DNA of 13,732 bases from Methanobacteriota archaeon (GCA_003695745.1 RFHW01000141.1:1-13732), one strand, 5' to 3'. Counted from the first letter of the stretch, positions 1 through 7,449 are shown. Made by a program: numbers and translations. The notes: a model not told the origin generated them from the letters alone.

Positions 1-1
1 C

Positions 2-475
2 GGGATGGTGCTCAAGCTCGTTGAGCCGCTGCGCGACATCTACAAGGACGAGGTGCGGGCGGTGGCGCGGGAGCTTGGCCTCCCTCCATCGATCTCAGAG
101 CGGATGCCCTTCCCAGGCCCCGGGCTTGCGGTGCGGGTGCTCGGCGAGGTGACGCCTGAGAAGGTGGAGATCGTGCGGGAGGCAAACGCCATAGTTGAGG
201 AGGAGATAGAAAGGGCAGGTCTCAGGCCATGGCAGGCCCTCGCGGCCATGCCGGAGGGCCGGAGCGTGGGCGTCAAGGGCGATATCAGGGACTACGGCTA
301 CGCCATCGTGGTGCGCGCCGTGGAGAGCGTGGACGCCATGACAGCTACCGCCATGGAGATACCCTGGCCAACCCTGAAGACGATCATGAAACGCATCACC
401 CGCGAGATACCGGGCGTGACAAGGGTGCTCTACGACATCACAGACAAACCGCCCGCAACAATAGAGTTTGAATGA
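2..475 (+). CDS. guaAb: GMP synthase, ATP-pyrophosphatase subunit B (C-terminal part)
   Basis: This is the C-terminal part (about 157 residues) of the GMP synthase subunit that adenylates XMP and aminates it to GMP with ammonia supplied by the glutaminase subunit GuaAa. The reading frame is open to the left edge, so the N-terminal ATP-PPase domain with its P-loop is outside the window; the ATG at 5 is an internal methionine. Visible family signatures are the [15 protein letters not shown] block (residues 36-50 counted from that ATG) and the C-terminal end with KPPATIEFE, which close the XMP-binding dimerisation domain. No glutaminase domain can be seen, but only the C-terminus is present; the split-subunit label rests on archaeal precedent. 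It converges on aCPSF1 with a single base between the stop codons. Identification of the domain is firm; the subunit name is inferred. Confidence 0.93.
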   Translation, partial: GMVLKLVEPLRDIYKDEVRAVARELGLPPSISERMPFPGPGLAVRVLGEVTPEKVEIVREANAIVEEEIERAGLRPWQALAAMPEGRSVGVKGDIRDYGYAIVVRAVESVDAMTATAMEIPWPTLKTIMKRITREIPGVTRVLYDITDKPPATIEFE

Positions 476-476
476 A

Positions 477-2387
477 CTATTTGACCCTCATCACTTCGAG
501 GTTCTGGGGCGCCTTGGTCTCTGTGCGGAGCCCTTTGTAGAGCGCGTATGCGAGCTCTGTGCACTTGGACTCCTCGCCGTGGCAGGTGATGATGCGCTCA
601 GGCTTCTGGTTGAGCCTGCGGGCGTAGTTCATGAGCTGGTTTCGGTCCGAGTGTCCTGAGAAGCCGTCCACTGTGTGTATGTTCATGTTCATCTTCAGCA
701 CCTTTGTCTTGCCGTTCTCCTTCATGGGCAGCTCCTTCCAGCCCTTCTGTATGCGCCGGCCCAAGGAGCCCTCGGCCTGATAGCCCACGAAGATCAGTGT
801 GTTCCTCTCATCCTCTGCAAAGGCCTTGAGATACTCAATCGCCGGCCCGCCTGCAAGCATGCCCGATGTGGCGAGTATCACGCAGGGCTCGCCGTCTATA
901 ACGTCCTGCCTCTCGCTTGAGCCGTTCACCTTCTTGAATATGTCGGCGAGGAAGGGGTTGCGGCCCTGATGGAATATCTGGTTCTGCAGCGTGCGGTTGA
1001 GATAGCTTGGATAGGTTGTGTGGATGCCGGTGGCCTCCCATATCATGCCGTCCAGATAGACCGGCACCTCCTCAAGCACGCCCTGGTTACGGTACTCCTC
1101 GATCACAACAAGAAGCTCCTGCGCCCTGCCCACCGCAAAGACAGGTATGAGCACCTTCCCGCCTCTGAGGATGGTGTCGTTTATCTGCTTGATTATCTCG
1201 TCCTCTGCCTGGCGCCTTGGCTGCTGGATGTCCTTTGAGCCGCCGTAGGTGCTCTCCATGATAAGGGTCTCAAGGCGCGGGAAGCGGGTGTTGGCCGCGT
1301 CAAAGAGCCTGGACTTCTCATATTTGAAATCGCCGGTATATGCGAGGTTGTACAGACCTTCTTTTATATGGAAGTGTGACATGGCTGAGCCGAGGATGTG
1401 CCCTGCGTTGTAGAAGGTGAGCCTCACGTCCGGGGAGATGTCCGTTATCTCGCCGTACTCAAGGGTTATGGTATGGGATATCACCTTTTTGATGTCGTTG
1501 CGTGTGTAGGGGGCGTCCCTTCCCTCCCTCTCTATGACATCAAGGTAATCCCACTGGAGCAGGTACATGAGGTCCCTTGTGGGTGGTGTGCAGTAGACAG
1601 GGCCGTCATAGCCCATGTGAAAGAGATAGGGCACAAAGCCGCAGTGGTCGAGGTGGGCGTGGGAGATGACAACACCGTCCAGCTCCTGCAGCCTGAACTC
1701 GGGCAGGTTCAGATAGGGGAAGGCGTTCTCAGGCTCGTTTGCAGCGACGTTTATGCCGCAGTCCATGAGGACCTTGCTCTCAGGCGTGTGGATGTACTGG
1801 GCCATCCGCCCCACCTCCCTGAACCCTCCCAGTATGCTGAGGCGCACCCACTGGCTCTTTGAGAACATGGGGCGGTGGATCCGTCTGCCCACCTTTCTCA
1901 GGATGTCCTTCTTCTCATCGCTCTTCTTGAGCTGGATGGTGCGGATGTTCTCCACTATCGTGGATTTAATGGGCGGTGTTCGCATCACCTTCGGCGTCCA
2001 GCCCACCTTGCTCCGGATCTCGTTGAGGGTTGAGCCTGACTTACCGATGACAAGGCCCGGTTTTTTTGCCTCTATTATCACCTCGTTGAAGACGGTGTCA
2101 AAGTTGATGTCCGTTATCCCGGCCTCCTCAGGGACGAGCTTCTTTATCGCCTCAGAGGCCTCCTCAGGGTCTGCGAGGACAGAGCTGTCAGGCCGGAGCA
2201 CGATCCTCTTCCGAAGGCTTCTGGCAAGGTCCTTTATCACCTCGCCGTTGGTTGCGAAGGAACGGGGGTTCTTTGTGTAGAGCACTACCTCCGGCCCTTC
2301 AAAGTCTACCTTCGTCACAAGGGACTCCGGAGGAACTGTTTCCTTTACAACCTTCTTTATCTCTTCAAGGGGGTCTGTTATATCCAT
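477..2387 (-). CDS. KH-domain beta-CASP ribonuclease aCPSF1 (archaeal transcription termination factor)
   Basis: A 636-residue metallo-beta-lactamase/beta-CASP nuclease of the aCPSF1 (FttA) family, the archaeal homologue of eukaryotic CPSF73. Family members cleave nascent RNA at U-rich 3' ends and terminate transcription. The N-terminal 150 residues carry KH-type RNA-binding domains, with a GKSG loop at 115-118. The catalytic core follows: HAHLDH at 243-248, the motif 3 histidine H330, the motif 4 aspartate D353, beta-CASP motif A around E378 (ESTYGG), the SGHSDR block with H579, and the motif C histidine H603 (TCHGEE). All metal ligands are present, so it should be active. Length is normal for the family. 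The start at 2387 gives the usual N-terminus and has a purine-rich GAAGGAAG seven bases upstream. It lies 61 bases downstream of psmB on the same strand, an arrangement I recall as common in euryarchaea. Confidence 0.96.
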   Translation of the reverse strand: MDITDPLEEIKKVVKETVPPESLVTKVDFEGPEVVLYTKNPRSFATNGEVIKDLARSLRKRIVLRPDSSVLADPEEASEAIKKLVPEEAGITDINFDTVFNEVIIEAKKPGLVIGKSGSTLNEIRSKVGWTPKVMRTPPIKSTIVENIRTIQLKKSDEKKDILRKVGRRIHRPMFSKSQWVRLSILGGFREVGRMAQYIHTPESKVLMDCGINVAANEPENAFPYLNLPEFRLQELDGVVISHAHLDHCGFVPYLFHMGYDGPVYCTPPTRDLMYLLQWDYLDVIEREGRDAPYTRNDIKKVISHTITLEYGEITDISPDVRLTFYNAGHILGSAMSHFHIKEGLYNLAYTGDFKYEKSRLFDAANTRFPRLETLIMESTYGGSKDIQQPRRQAEDEIIKQINDTILRGGKVLIPVFAVGRAQELLVVIEEYRNQGVLEEVPVYLDGMIWEATGIHTTYPSYLNRTLQNQIFHQGRNPFLADIFKKVNGSSERQDVIDGEPCVILATSGMLAGGPAIEYLKAFAEDERNTLIFVGYQAEGSLGRRIQKGWKELPMKENGKTKVLKMNMNIHTVDGFSGHSDRNQLMNYARRLNQKPERIITCHGEESKCTELAYALYKGLRTETKAPQNLEVMRVK

Positions 2388-2406
2388 TATGCAGCTTCCT
2401 TCTCTG

Positions 2407-2432
2407 AAACCGGCCCGTTGGAACGCCGGTTT
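2407..2432. repeat. 8-bp perfect inverted repeat between psmB and aCPSF1
   Basis: AAACCGGC at 2407-2414 and GCCGGTTT at 2425-2432 are exact reverse complements separated by a 10-base loop. In the minus-strand transcript this would form a GC-rich hairpin about 20 bases upstream of the aCPSF1 start codon and just after the T-tract that follows psmB. It could be a processing or regulatory hairpin, or the operator of a dimeric repressor. Function is unknown. Confidence 0.55.
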
Positions 2433-2442
2433 TATGGTGGAT

Positions 2443-2448
2443 AAAAAA
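2443..2448 (-). terminator. T6 tract directly after the psmB stop codon
   Basis: On the minus strand six consecutive T residues follow the psmB stop codon immediately. Archaeal transcription ends at such U-rich runs, often with aCPSF1. Because the next gene on this strand is aCPSF1 itself, this may act as a partial (attenuating) terminator rather than a full stop. Confidence 0.4.
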
Positions 2449-3057
2449 CTACAGATCTATCTTTTCGTATCCCTTTTTGGTGATCTTCACACCGTCCATG
2501 CCATCGCCGGTCATGGCATCCCTGCCCAGAGCAGATCTAAGCGCCCTCTTGGCAAGGTCCACGCACTCGTCGATGGAGAGGTCCTTTCTGTATCCATCCT
2601 CAAGGACGCCATATGCCATTGGAGAGCCTGAGCCTGTGGATATGATCCTGTCCTCAATGGCGCTTCCCATGAGATCGACGGAATACAGACCGCCGCCGTT
2701 ACTGTCGTAGCCGCCTACGATCAGCTGCAGGAGCATGGGATAGTATCTCTGGGAGTGGAGGACATTGGCTATGAGAGTGGCCATACCCTTCACAGAGATC
2801 TCCTCGCCCTTCCTCAGCTTGTAGAGCTGGGCCTCGGCCTTTATCCATCTGACAAGGGTCTGGGCGTCCGAGACAGCGCCGGCCACAGTCATCCCGATGT
2901 GGTCATCGAGCTGAAAGATCTTCTGGACCTCCTTATGGGCGATGAGCGAGCCCATTGTGGCCCGTCTATCTGCCACGAGAACAACCCCTTCCTTGCAGGC
3001 AAGACCCACAGTAGTTGTTCCCTTCATATATTCCTTGGCTTTTTCAACAGCTTCCAT
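2449..3057 (-). CDS. psmB: 20S proteasome beta subunit (precursor)
   Basis: Catalytic beta subunit of the archaeal 20S proteasome, 202 residues as the precursor. The propeptide is 13 residues ending in KG, and cleavage would expose the catalytic threonine of TTTVGLACK. Numbering the mature protein from that Thr1, the conserved Asp17 (in VADRRAT) and Lys33 (in EVQK) are in place, and the GSGS block near the C-terminus is also present. I chose the start at 3057 rather than the upstream in-frame ATG at 3111 for three reasons: it yields a normal short propeptide, it has GGGAGG about seven bases upstream, and the 3111 codon lies between the TATA box and the expected transcription start. The alpha subunit is not in the window. 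It heads a likely operon with aCPSF1, linking protein and RNA turnover functions. Confidence 0.96.
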   Translation of the reverse strand: MEAVEKAKEYMKGTTTVGLACKEGVVLVADRRATMGSLIAHKEVQKIFQLDDHIGMTVAGAVSDAQTLVRWIKAEAQLYKLRKGEEISVKGMATLIANVLHSQRYYPMLLQLIVGGYDSNGGGLYSVDLMGSAIEDRIISTGSGSPMAYGVLEDGYRKDLSIDECVDLAKRALRSALGRDAMTGDGMDGVKITKKGYEKIDL

Positions 3058-3119
3058 TTTTATCCTCCCTTTATAGAAAAAGGGTAAAACAAGATACAAC
3101 TCCCACATCAAAGTTACCC

Positions 3120-3134
3120 TATATAAAGTTTTCT
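3120..3134 (-). promoter_or_regulatory. BRE/TATA promoter of psmB (and aCPSF1)
   Basis: Read on the minus strand this is AGAAAACTTTATATA, a purine-rich BRE followed by a near-consensus TATA box. The expected transcription start about 25 bases downstream (near 3096) would leave a leader of about 40 bases containing the psmB ribosome-binding site. Thirteen bases are identical to the fpoA promoter. Confidence 0.75.
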
Positions 3135-3187
3135 CTCATGTGCCGCTTCCCCATCATCCCCTATACGGCCCCACACCAGCGGCGTAT

Positions 3188-3223
3188 GCAAAAAATTATA
3201 AGTAATGGTGCCTGTTTATAGTT
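3188..3223 (+). promoter_or_regulatory. Alba promoter region with two TATA-like boxes
   Basis: GCAAAAAATTATAAG (3188-3202) looks like a BRE plus TATA box with an expected start near 3225. A second box, GTTTATAG (3214-3221), would start transcription near 3245. The first start would include a 17-codon upstream frame at 3231-3281 in the mRNA; the second would not. Which box is used cannot be told from sequence. Confidence 0.5.
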
Positions 3224-3264
3224 AGCCAGGATGGCGTCCATAAATCCAAAGGGGGTTAAGAGAG

Positions 3265-3546
3265 ATGGCAGAGAAGTCTGAGAACAACACGATCTTAGTA
3301 GGCAAAAAAAACGTTATGAGCTATGTCCTCGCGGTGGTGACGTTGCTCAACAAGGGGGAGAAAGAGGTTGTCATCATGTCCCGCGGCAGGGCGATTGGCA
3401 AGGCCGTGGACATTGCGGAGATCACCCGCAACCGGTTCATGCCTGAGGTGAAGGTCTCTGACATCAAGATCGGCACAGAGGAGATGACCACCAAAGAGGG
3501 CAACAAGACAAACGTCTCCACCATCGAGATCACGCTGAAGAAATAG
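3265..3546 (+). CDS. albA: DNA/RNA-binding protein Alba
   Basis: A 93-residue Alba (Sac10b) family chromatin protein, of normal length. Alba dimers bind double-stranded DNA without strong sequence preference and also bind RNA, compacting the nucleoid and modulating access. The sequence shows the typical N-terminal [10 protein letters not shown] block; K14/K15 match the position of the lysine whose acetylation tunes DNA affinity in Sulfolobus. It also has the central [14 protein letters not shown]-contacting segment, the RNRF motif, and the C-terminal [10 protein letters not shown] strand. A GGGGG ribosome-binding site lies nine bases upstream of the ATG. The next gene begins one base after the stop, so the two are almost certainly co-transcribed. 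The gene is transcribed divergently from psmB. Confidence 0.96.
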   Translation: MAEKSENNTILVGKKNVMSYVLAVVTLLNKGEKEVVIMSRGRAIGKAVDIAEITRNRFMPEVKVSDIKIGTEEMTTKEGNKTNVSTIEITLKK

Positions 3547-3547
3547 C

Positions 3548-4531
3548 ATGGCAGCAACCCTCGGAGTTGACCATGGCACAGAGGGGCTCAGGTTCTGTCT
3601 TCTGAAGGATGGGAAGACCCGCTTTTTAGAGGTGGGAAGGGAGGATGCCAGCGGGCGGTCTGTCCTCCCTCTTCTTGAGGAGAGGGGCTTTCTGGATGCA
3701 GACCTCATAGGGCTCACCTATTCCATGGCCGACGGCATCGATGCCATAACAGACCTGCGTCTGGTGGAGAGGCGGGGGCAGAGGGAGGCGGTTACCGGAG
3801 AGTTTTCAGGTGGGGGCACAAGGCTTTTTGACGAGATCAAAGGTTCGGGAAGGAGGGCGGTTCTCATCCCTGGCATGCATCGCGGGATAAGGTGCCTTGA
3901 CCGGCGTTTCCGGTTCCTCTACTCCCACATGGCCGCCTCAGAGAAGACGGCCCTCGCATACCACGCCTATCTCATGGTTAACAGGGAGATTGCGGCCCCG
4001 GACATGATAATCGCCGACATAAGCTCCAACACGGTGACAGTAGGCATAGCCTGCGGCAGGCTCTTCGGGGCGGTCGATGCCTGTCTCGGAGCCCCGGGTC
4101 TTGTTCACGGCCCCCTTGACCTCGGGCGCATCAGGCTCGTTGACTCTGGCAGGCTCTCGGCGAACCAGGCCTTTTATTCTGCAGGGGTTTCAAAGATGGC
4201 GGGGCTGGGGATTGAGGAGGTCCTTGACGGGAGGGATGAAAAGGCGGATCTAGCAAGGGAGGCCCTCATCGCTGCTGTTGAGATGGAGGTGGCCGGTCTC
4301 TCCAGGCTCATCCGGCCTCAGGCCATCGTCATAGCAGGCTCGGCAGGGATCCACAGGAACATCTTTGGACGGCTCAAAGAGGTGTTTGAGGAGACTGCGC
4401 CCGTTTACAGGCTTGACAGATACGGGGCTGCAGAGGGTGCGGCCGAGATCGCCCAGGGCATCCTGCAGGGGGAAAGGGAGTTTCTGGGCGTGGGCGTGAA
4501 TCTCGGCGCCGATGGGGAGTCCTCCGGCTGA
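3548..4531 (+). CDS. Methanogenesis marker 12-like protein (DUF1464 / ASKHA kinase fold)
   Basis: A 327-residue protein of the sugar kinase/Hsp70/actin (ASKHA) fold, related to COG2441/DUF1464 and, in my judgement, to the putative methanogenesis marker 12 family. The phosphate-1 loop is GVDHGTEGLRF (6-16), the phosphate-2 segment ADISSNTVTV (156-165), and the adenosine-type segment VIAGSAGIHRNIF (261-273). Other blocks I associate with the marker family are TYSMADGIDAITD (57-69), GGGTRLFDE (88-96), YSHMAASEK (125-133) and SAGVSK (211-216). Its substrate is unknown; COG2441 is labelled a predicted butyrate kinase, which is not proved. The ATG is one base after the alba stop with only a weak GAAG upstream, so translation is probably coupled to alba. 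It converges on the DUF429 gene with a 14-base gap. The fold is secure; the marker-12 assignment is from recalled motifs. Confidence 0.8.
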   Translation: MAATLGVDHGTEGLRFCLLKDGKTRFLEVGREDASGRSVLPLLEERGFLDADLIGLTYSMADGIDAITDLRLVERRGQREAVTGEFSGGGTRLFDEIKGSGRRAVLIPGMHRGIRCLDRRFRFLYSHMAASEKTALAYHAYLMVNREIAAPDMIIADISSNTVTVGIACGRLFGAVDACLGAPGLVHGPLDLGRIRLVDSGRLSANQAFYSAGVSKMAGLGIEEVLDGRDEKADLAREALIAAVEMEVAGLSRLIRPQAIVIAGSAGIHRNIFGRLKEVFEETAPVYRLDRYGAAEGAAEIAQGILQGEREFLGVGVNLGADGESSG

Positions 4532-4545
4532 GCTGGCGGGCCTCT

Positions 4546-5232
4546 TCAGGGGCTCACAATATAGCCTTCCCGCAGGACCCTCTCAACAGGGTCTGCCAGC
4601 GGTCTTTCGCCTACCGTGCCTCCGGGCAGGCCTTTGGATCTGGAGAAGGCCTCGGCGGCGACGGCGCAGAGCATGGCGTCCACATGATGGGTCTCGGTCA
4701 CATGGCGCAGGGGAATGGTGTAGCCGGCTCTGCTCAGGAGCCGTGTGACCGCGGCGATATACTCCGCAGGCGTCTTTCTCTTCGAGGGGATGGGCCTGCG
4801 CCCCTGCCAGAGCCTTCTCAGCACATATCTGGGATAGGTTTCAAAGACGGTCGCCACAGGGCCCTTTGCCCCTGGAAGACCCGGTATGTCCGCCTTACCG
4901 TCCTCGTAGAGCCTCCAGAAGAGGGTGATGCCTGCCTCGATAAGCCCCCGGTATACGGGCCAACGGCTGAGCTCGGACCATGTTGTTGGAAGCCTTTTGG
5001 TGGGTGTATTCGCCTCTCTGTCTGCCCTTCGCACTGTGAAACCCTGTTTGGGGAGCCCCTGCGGGGCGTCGACCCCGATGTGGCTCGGCCCTTCAGCGGC
5101 GGAGGGCCTTTCTGGAAGGGGCCTTTCAGGGGACAGCCTGTATGAGCCAAAGGTGAACTCCCTATCCCGGAGCCATGCTACATAGCTCTTTGTGTGGAAG
5201 GTGCCCACGTCGATCCCTGCAACGATGGACAT
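4546..5232 (-). CDS. DUF429 domain protein (RNase H-like fold, predicted nuclease)
   Basis: A 228-residue protein matching the DUF429 family, whose members are predicted to have an RNase H-like fold; no reaction is established. Visible motifs are the N-terminal GIDVGTFHTKSY, a second acidic strand IGVDAPQGLP, the RRADREANTP block, FETYPRYVLRRL, and HHVDAMLCAVAAEAF near the C-terminus. The aspartates in GIDV, GVDAP and HVDAM are placed as metal ligands would be in an RNase H fold. The start at 5232 places the first acidic strand at the usual distance from the N-terminus. No Shine-Dalgarno is seen, and a TATA box about 29 bases upstream implies a leaderless transcript. It stands alone on this strand between two plus-strand genes. 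A chromosomal housekeeping or repair role is only a guess. Confidence 0.82.
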   Translation of the reverse strand: MSIVAGIDVGTFHTKSYVAWLRDREFTFGSYRLSPERPLPERPSAAEGPSHIGVDAPQGLPKQGFTVRRADREANTPTKRLPTTWSELSRWPVYRGLIEAGITLFWRLYEDGKADIPGLPGAKGPVATVFETYPRYVLRRLWQGRRPIPSKRKTPAEYIAAVTRLLSRAGYTIPLRHVTETHHVDAMLCAVAAEAFSRSKGLPGGTVGERPLADPVERVLREGYIVSP

Positions 5233-5255
5233 GGCACGATCAGTTGCACGCCTCA

Positions 5256-5270
5256 GGATTATATCTTTTA
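5256..5270 (-). promoter_or_regulatory. Probable promoter of the DUF429 gene
   Basis: On the minus strand the sequence is TAAAAGATATAATCC, a purine-rich BRE-like run joined to a TATA box centred about 29 bases upstream of the ATG at 5232. The transcript would begin within a few bases of the start codon, which fits the absence of a ribosome-binding site. Confidence 0.5.
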
Positions 5271-5322
5271 CCTCCCGCCGGGTCTTCTACTCTGCAAGCG
5301 GGCTCTCCGTCAGGCCACCATG

Positions 5323-5337
5323 CACATTTTTATAGTA
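5323..5337 (+). promoter_or_regulatory. Probable promoter of trpB2
   Basis: CACATTTTTATAGTA contains a TATA-like TTTTTATAGT at 5327-5336. Transcription would start near 5360 and leave about 33 bases of leader carrying the GGAGGT ribosome-binding site at 5378-5383. A weaker alternative, GCTATAAAG at 5365-5373, would overlap that leader. Confidence 0.5.
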
Positions 5338-5392
5338 TGATATTCACCTGAAGTCTGTAATATCGCTATAAAGACATGGAGGTCTAATAACT

Positions 5393-6697
5393 ATGGATGA
5401 GGTAAAGGTCTTGCTTGACATGGATGAGATGCCCCGGAGATGGTATAATATCCTGCCGGATCTGCCGGAGCAGCTGCCGCCGCCCATCAACCCTGCCACG
5501 AAAGAGCCTATCGGTCCTGAGGACCTTGCGCCCATATTCCCTATGGAGCTTATAAAGCAGGAGGTGAGCCAGGAGCGGTATATCGACATACCTGAGGAGG
5601 TTGTGGAGGCCTACTACCGGATCGGAAGGCCGACGCCGCTCTATCGGGCGCGGAGGCTTGAGAAGGCCCTTGGCACACCTGCCAGGATATACTACAAGCG
5701 CGAGGATGTGAGCTTTGCAGGCAGCCACAAGCCAAACACCGCCATTGCCCAAGCCTATTACAACATGAAGGAGGGCGTTGAGAAGCTCTCCACAGAGACA
5801 GGCGCAGGCCAGTGGGGCACCGCCCTCTCCCTTGGATGCGCCCTCTTTGACCTGGCCTGTGAGGTCTTCATGGTGAGGGTGAGCTATGACCAGAAGCCCT
5901 ATCGCCGGATCATAATGGAGCTCTATGGCTCCACCGTGAACGCCTCCCCTTCTGATAAGACCAACGCCGGGAGGTCCGTCCTTGAGAAAGACCCCAACCA
6001 CCCCGGCTCCCTGGGCATCGCCATAAGCGAGGCCATCGAGGTGGCGGCCACAAATGAGAACACCAAGTACTCCCTGGGCTCGGTGCTCAACCACGTGCTC
6101 ATGCACCAGACCGTGGTCGGGCAGGAGGCCCTGCTGCAGTTTGACAAGATCGACGTCAAGCCTGATGTGATGATCGGCTGCGTCGGAGGCGGGTCCAACT
6201 TCGGCGGCTTCATCTTCCCTGCCCTGGGCAGAAGGCTGCGGGGCGAGGACAACTCCACACGTTTCCTGGCGGTGGAGCCGGTTGGATGCCCCACCCTCAC
6301 CAAGGGAGAGTACAGATATGACTTCGGCGACACCGCCATGACCACGCCCCTTCTGATGATGTACACGCTGGGCCATGACTTTGTGCCATCGCCCATCCAT
6401 GCAGGCGGCCTCAGATACCATGGCGACGCGCCAACAGTGTCCCTGCTGCACAAGACAGGGGACATAGATGCCGTGGCCTATGACCAGCTCTCCACCTTTG
6501 AGGCCGGAAGGCTCTTCACAAAGACGGAGGGGCTGGTGCCGGCTCCTGAGACATGCCATGCCGTGAAGGCCGCTATCGATGAGGCCCTTGACGCCAAGAA
6601 GAAGGGAGAGGAGCGTGTCATCGCCTTCAACCTGAGCGGGCACGGGCTCCTGGACCTGAAGGGCTATGCAGACTTCCTTGCCGGGAGGCTGAAATAG
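5393..6697 (+). CDS. trpB: Tryptophan synthase beta chain, TrpB2 type
   Basis: PLP enzyme joining indole and serine to make tryptophan. At 434 residues, with the N-terminal segment [17 protein letters not shown], it belongs to the longer TrpB2 branch rather than the roughly 400-residue TrpB1 that pairs with TrpA. The PLP lysine is K113 in AGSHKPNTA, the catalytic glutamate region is TETGAGQWG (134-142), and the phosphate-binding loop is GGGSNFGG (265-272). The C-terminal [10 protein letters not shown] block is also present. GGAGGT lies nine bases before the ATG. No trpA or other trp gene is adjacent, so it is transcribed alone and ends before a T6 tract. TrpB2 proteins can act without TrpA as indole salvage or serine-dependent enzymes; which applies here cannot be seen. 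Identification of the family is secure. Confidence 0.95.
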   Translation: MDEVKVLLDMDEMPRRWYNILPDLPEQLPPPINPATKEPIGPEDLAPIFPMELIKQEVSQERYIDIPEEVVEAYYRIGRPTPLYRARRLEKALGTPARIYYKREDVSFAGSHKPNTAIAQAYYNMKEGVEKLSTETGAGQWGTALSLGCALFDLACEVFMVRVSYDQKPYRRIIMELYGSTVNASPSDKTNAGRSVLEKDPNHPGSLGIAISEAIEVAATNENTKYSLGSVLNHVLMHQTVVGQEALLQFDKIDVKPDVMIGCVGGGSNFGGFIFPALGRRLRGEDNSTRFLAVEPVGCPTLTKGEYRYDFGDTAMTTPLLMMYTLGHDFVPSPIHAGGLRYHGDAPTVSLLHKTGDIDAVAYDQLSTFEAGRLFTKTEGLVPAPETCHAVKAAIDEALDAKKKGEERVIAFNLSGHGLLDLKGYADFLAGRLK

Positions 6698-6700
6698 CCC

Positions 6701-6722
6701 TCCTTTCAACTTTTTTAAAGGA
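6701..6722 (+). terminator. T6 tract inside a small inverted repeat after trpB2
   Basis: TCCTTT (6701-6706) and AAAGGA (6717-6722) are reverse complements flanking CAACTTTTTT. The T6 run at 6711-6716 is a likely archaeal termination site for trpB2, four to five bases past its stop region. The right arm also overlaps the start of the next promoter. Confidence 0.6.
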
Positions 6723-6734
6723 AGGTTTTATGTA
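6717..6734 (+). promoter_or_regulatory. Probable promoter of the response regulator gene
   Basis: AAAGGAAGGTTTTATGTA combines a purine-rich BRE with a TATA-like TTTTATGTA centred about 34 bases before the ATG at 6764. The predicted leader is about ten bases or less, consistent with the lack of a Shine-Dalgarno sequence. Confidence 0.5.
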
Positions 6735-6763
6735 CCACCGGGGGGCAAAAATAACCCTGTCCT

Positions 6764-7390
6764 ATGAGCACCATCCTGGTTGTAGATGATGAGGAGGAGC
6801 TTCTCACCCTAGTGGAGACCATACTCAAAGGAGCGGGCTACAGGGTCTTAACAGCTTTGAACGGCCCTGAGGCGCTCTCTGTCCTTGAGAGGGAGGAGGT
6901 GGACCTCGTGCTCCTTGACGTGATGATGCCCGGGATGGATGGCTGGGAGGTGGCGGCTGAGATCAGGAAGAACCCCCGCACAAGGGATGTGCCTGTGGCG
7001 ATGCTCACTGTGAAGGCCATGTCCCCCCAGTACTTCTACAGCAAGGATGCCGAGGGGATAATGGACTACATCAACAAGCCCTTCTCCAAAAAGGAGCTTT
7101 TAGACCGGGTTAAGGGGGTGCTGGACACGGTTGCCACCATCAATGCCATGAGGGAGCGGCTTGCCGATGCGGCGGCGCCGGACCTCATAAAGGAGTATGA
7201 GGATCTGCTGAGGGCCGAGCAGCTCTATAAGAACCTTAATATGAGCCTTCGCCTGTCCCTTGAGAGGTCTGAAAAGGGCAGCGAGGACCACAAGCTCCTT
7301 AAAGAGGCCGTTGAATATGGCAAGGTCCTCCTTAAAGAGGTTAAAAAGAAGAAAGACACCTATGAGAGGTTCATAAAGGACCTCAAATAA
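6764..7390 (+). CDS. Response regulator: receiver domain with helical C-terminal tail
   Basis: A 208-residue two-component response regulator. Residues 1-120 form a canonical CheY-like receiver: acidic pocket D8/D9, phosphoacceptor D52 (in LLDVMMPGMDG), switch residue T82 and K105 in NKPFS, so it should be phosphorylatable. Residues 121-208 are charged and probably helical, rich in Lys, Glu and Leu, with a likely coiled coil around 165-205. No helix-turn-helix or enzyme domain is recognisable, so the output is probably protein-protein contact rather than DNA binding. No histidine kinase is in the window. It has its own promoter and a T-rich terminator, and sits 106 bases upstream of the fpo operon on the same strand. 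A regulatory link to that operon is possible but not shown. Confidence 0.9.
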   Translation: MSTILVVDDEEELLTLVETILKGAGYRVLTALNGPEALSVLEREEVDLVLLDVMMPGMDGWEVAAEIRKNPRTRDVPVAMLTVKAMSPQYFYSKDAEGIMDYINKPFSKKELLDRVKGVLDTVATINAMRERLADAAAPDLIKEYEDLLRAEQLYKNLNMSLRLSLERSEKGSEDHKLLKEAVEYGKVLLKEVKKKKDTYERFIKDLK

Positions 7391-7413
7391 TCCTGCTTTC
7401 CACGCCTTCGTCC

Positions 7414-7426
7414 TTATTTTTTCCTT
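7414..7426 (+). terminator. T-rich terminator after the response regulator gene
   Basis: TTATTTTTTCCTT lies about 25 bases past the stop codon and contains a T6 run. It probably ends the response regulator transcript before the separate fpoA promoter. Confidence 0.6.
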
Positions 7427-7449
7427 CACGGCCAGAGGGGGAAGGTTAA

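Noticed and set aside
3058..3111. Longer psmB reading from the ATG at 3111
   Set aside because: That codon lies between the TATA box and the expected transcription start, and would give an abnormal 31-residue propeptide; the ATG at 3057 has a strong ribosome-binding site.
3135..3187. GC-rich stretch in the psmB/alba intergenic region as a possible small RNA or tRNA
   Set aside because: I found no cloverleaf, no TPsiC-like box and no convincing paired stem; it appears to be spacer between divergent promoters.
4546..5232. DUF429 gene as a Holliday-junction resolvase or defence nuclease
   Set aside because: The RNase H-like fold permits the idea, but no neighbouring defence or recombination genes support it, and the family has no established reaction.
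5384..6709. A 441-codon open frame antisense to trpB2
   Set aside because: It mirrors trpB2 over its full length. The sense strand has clear family motifs and a good ribosome-binding site, while the antisense protein has no recognisable domain. Such long antisense frames arise in GC-rich genes that avoid certain codons.
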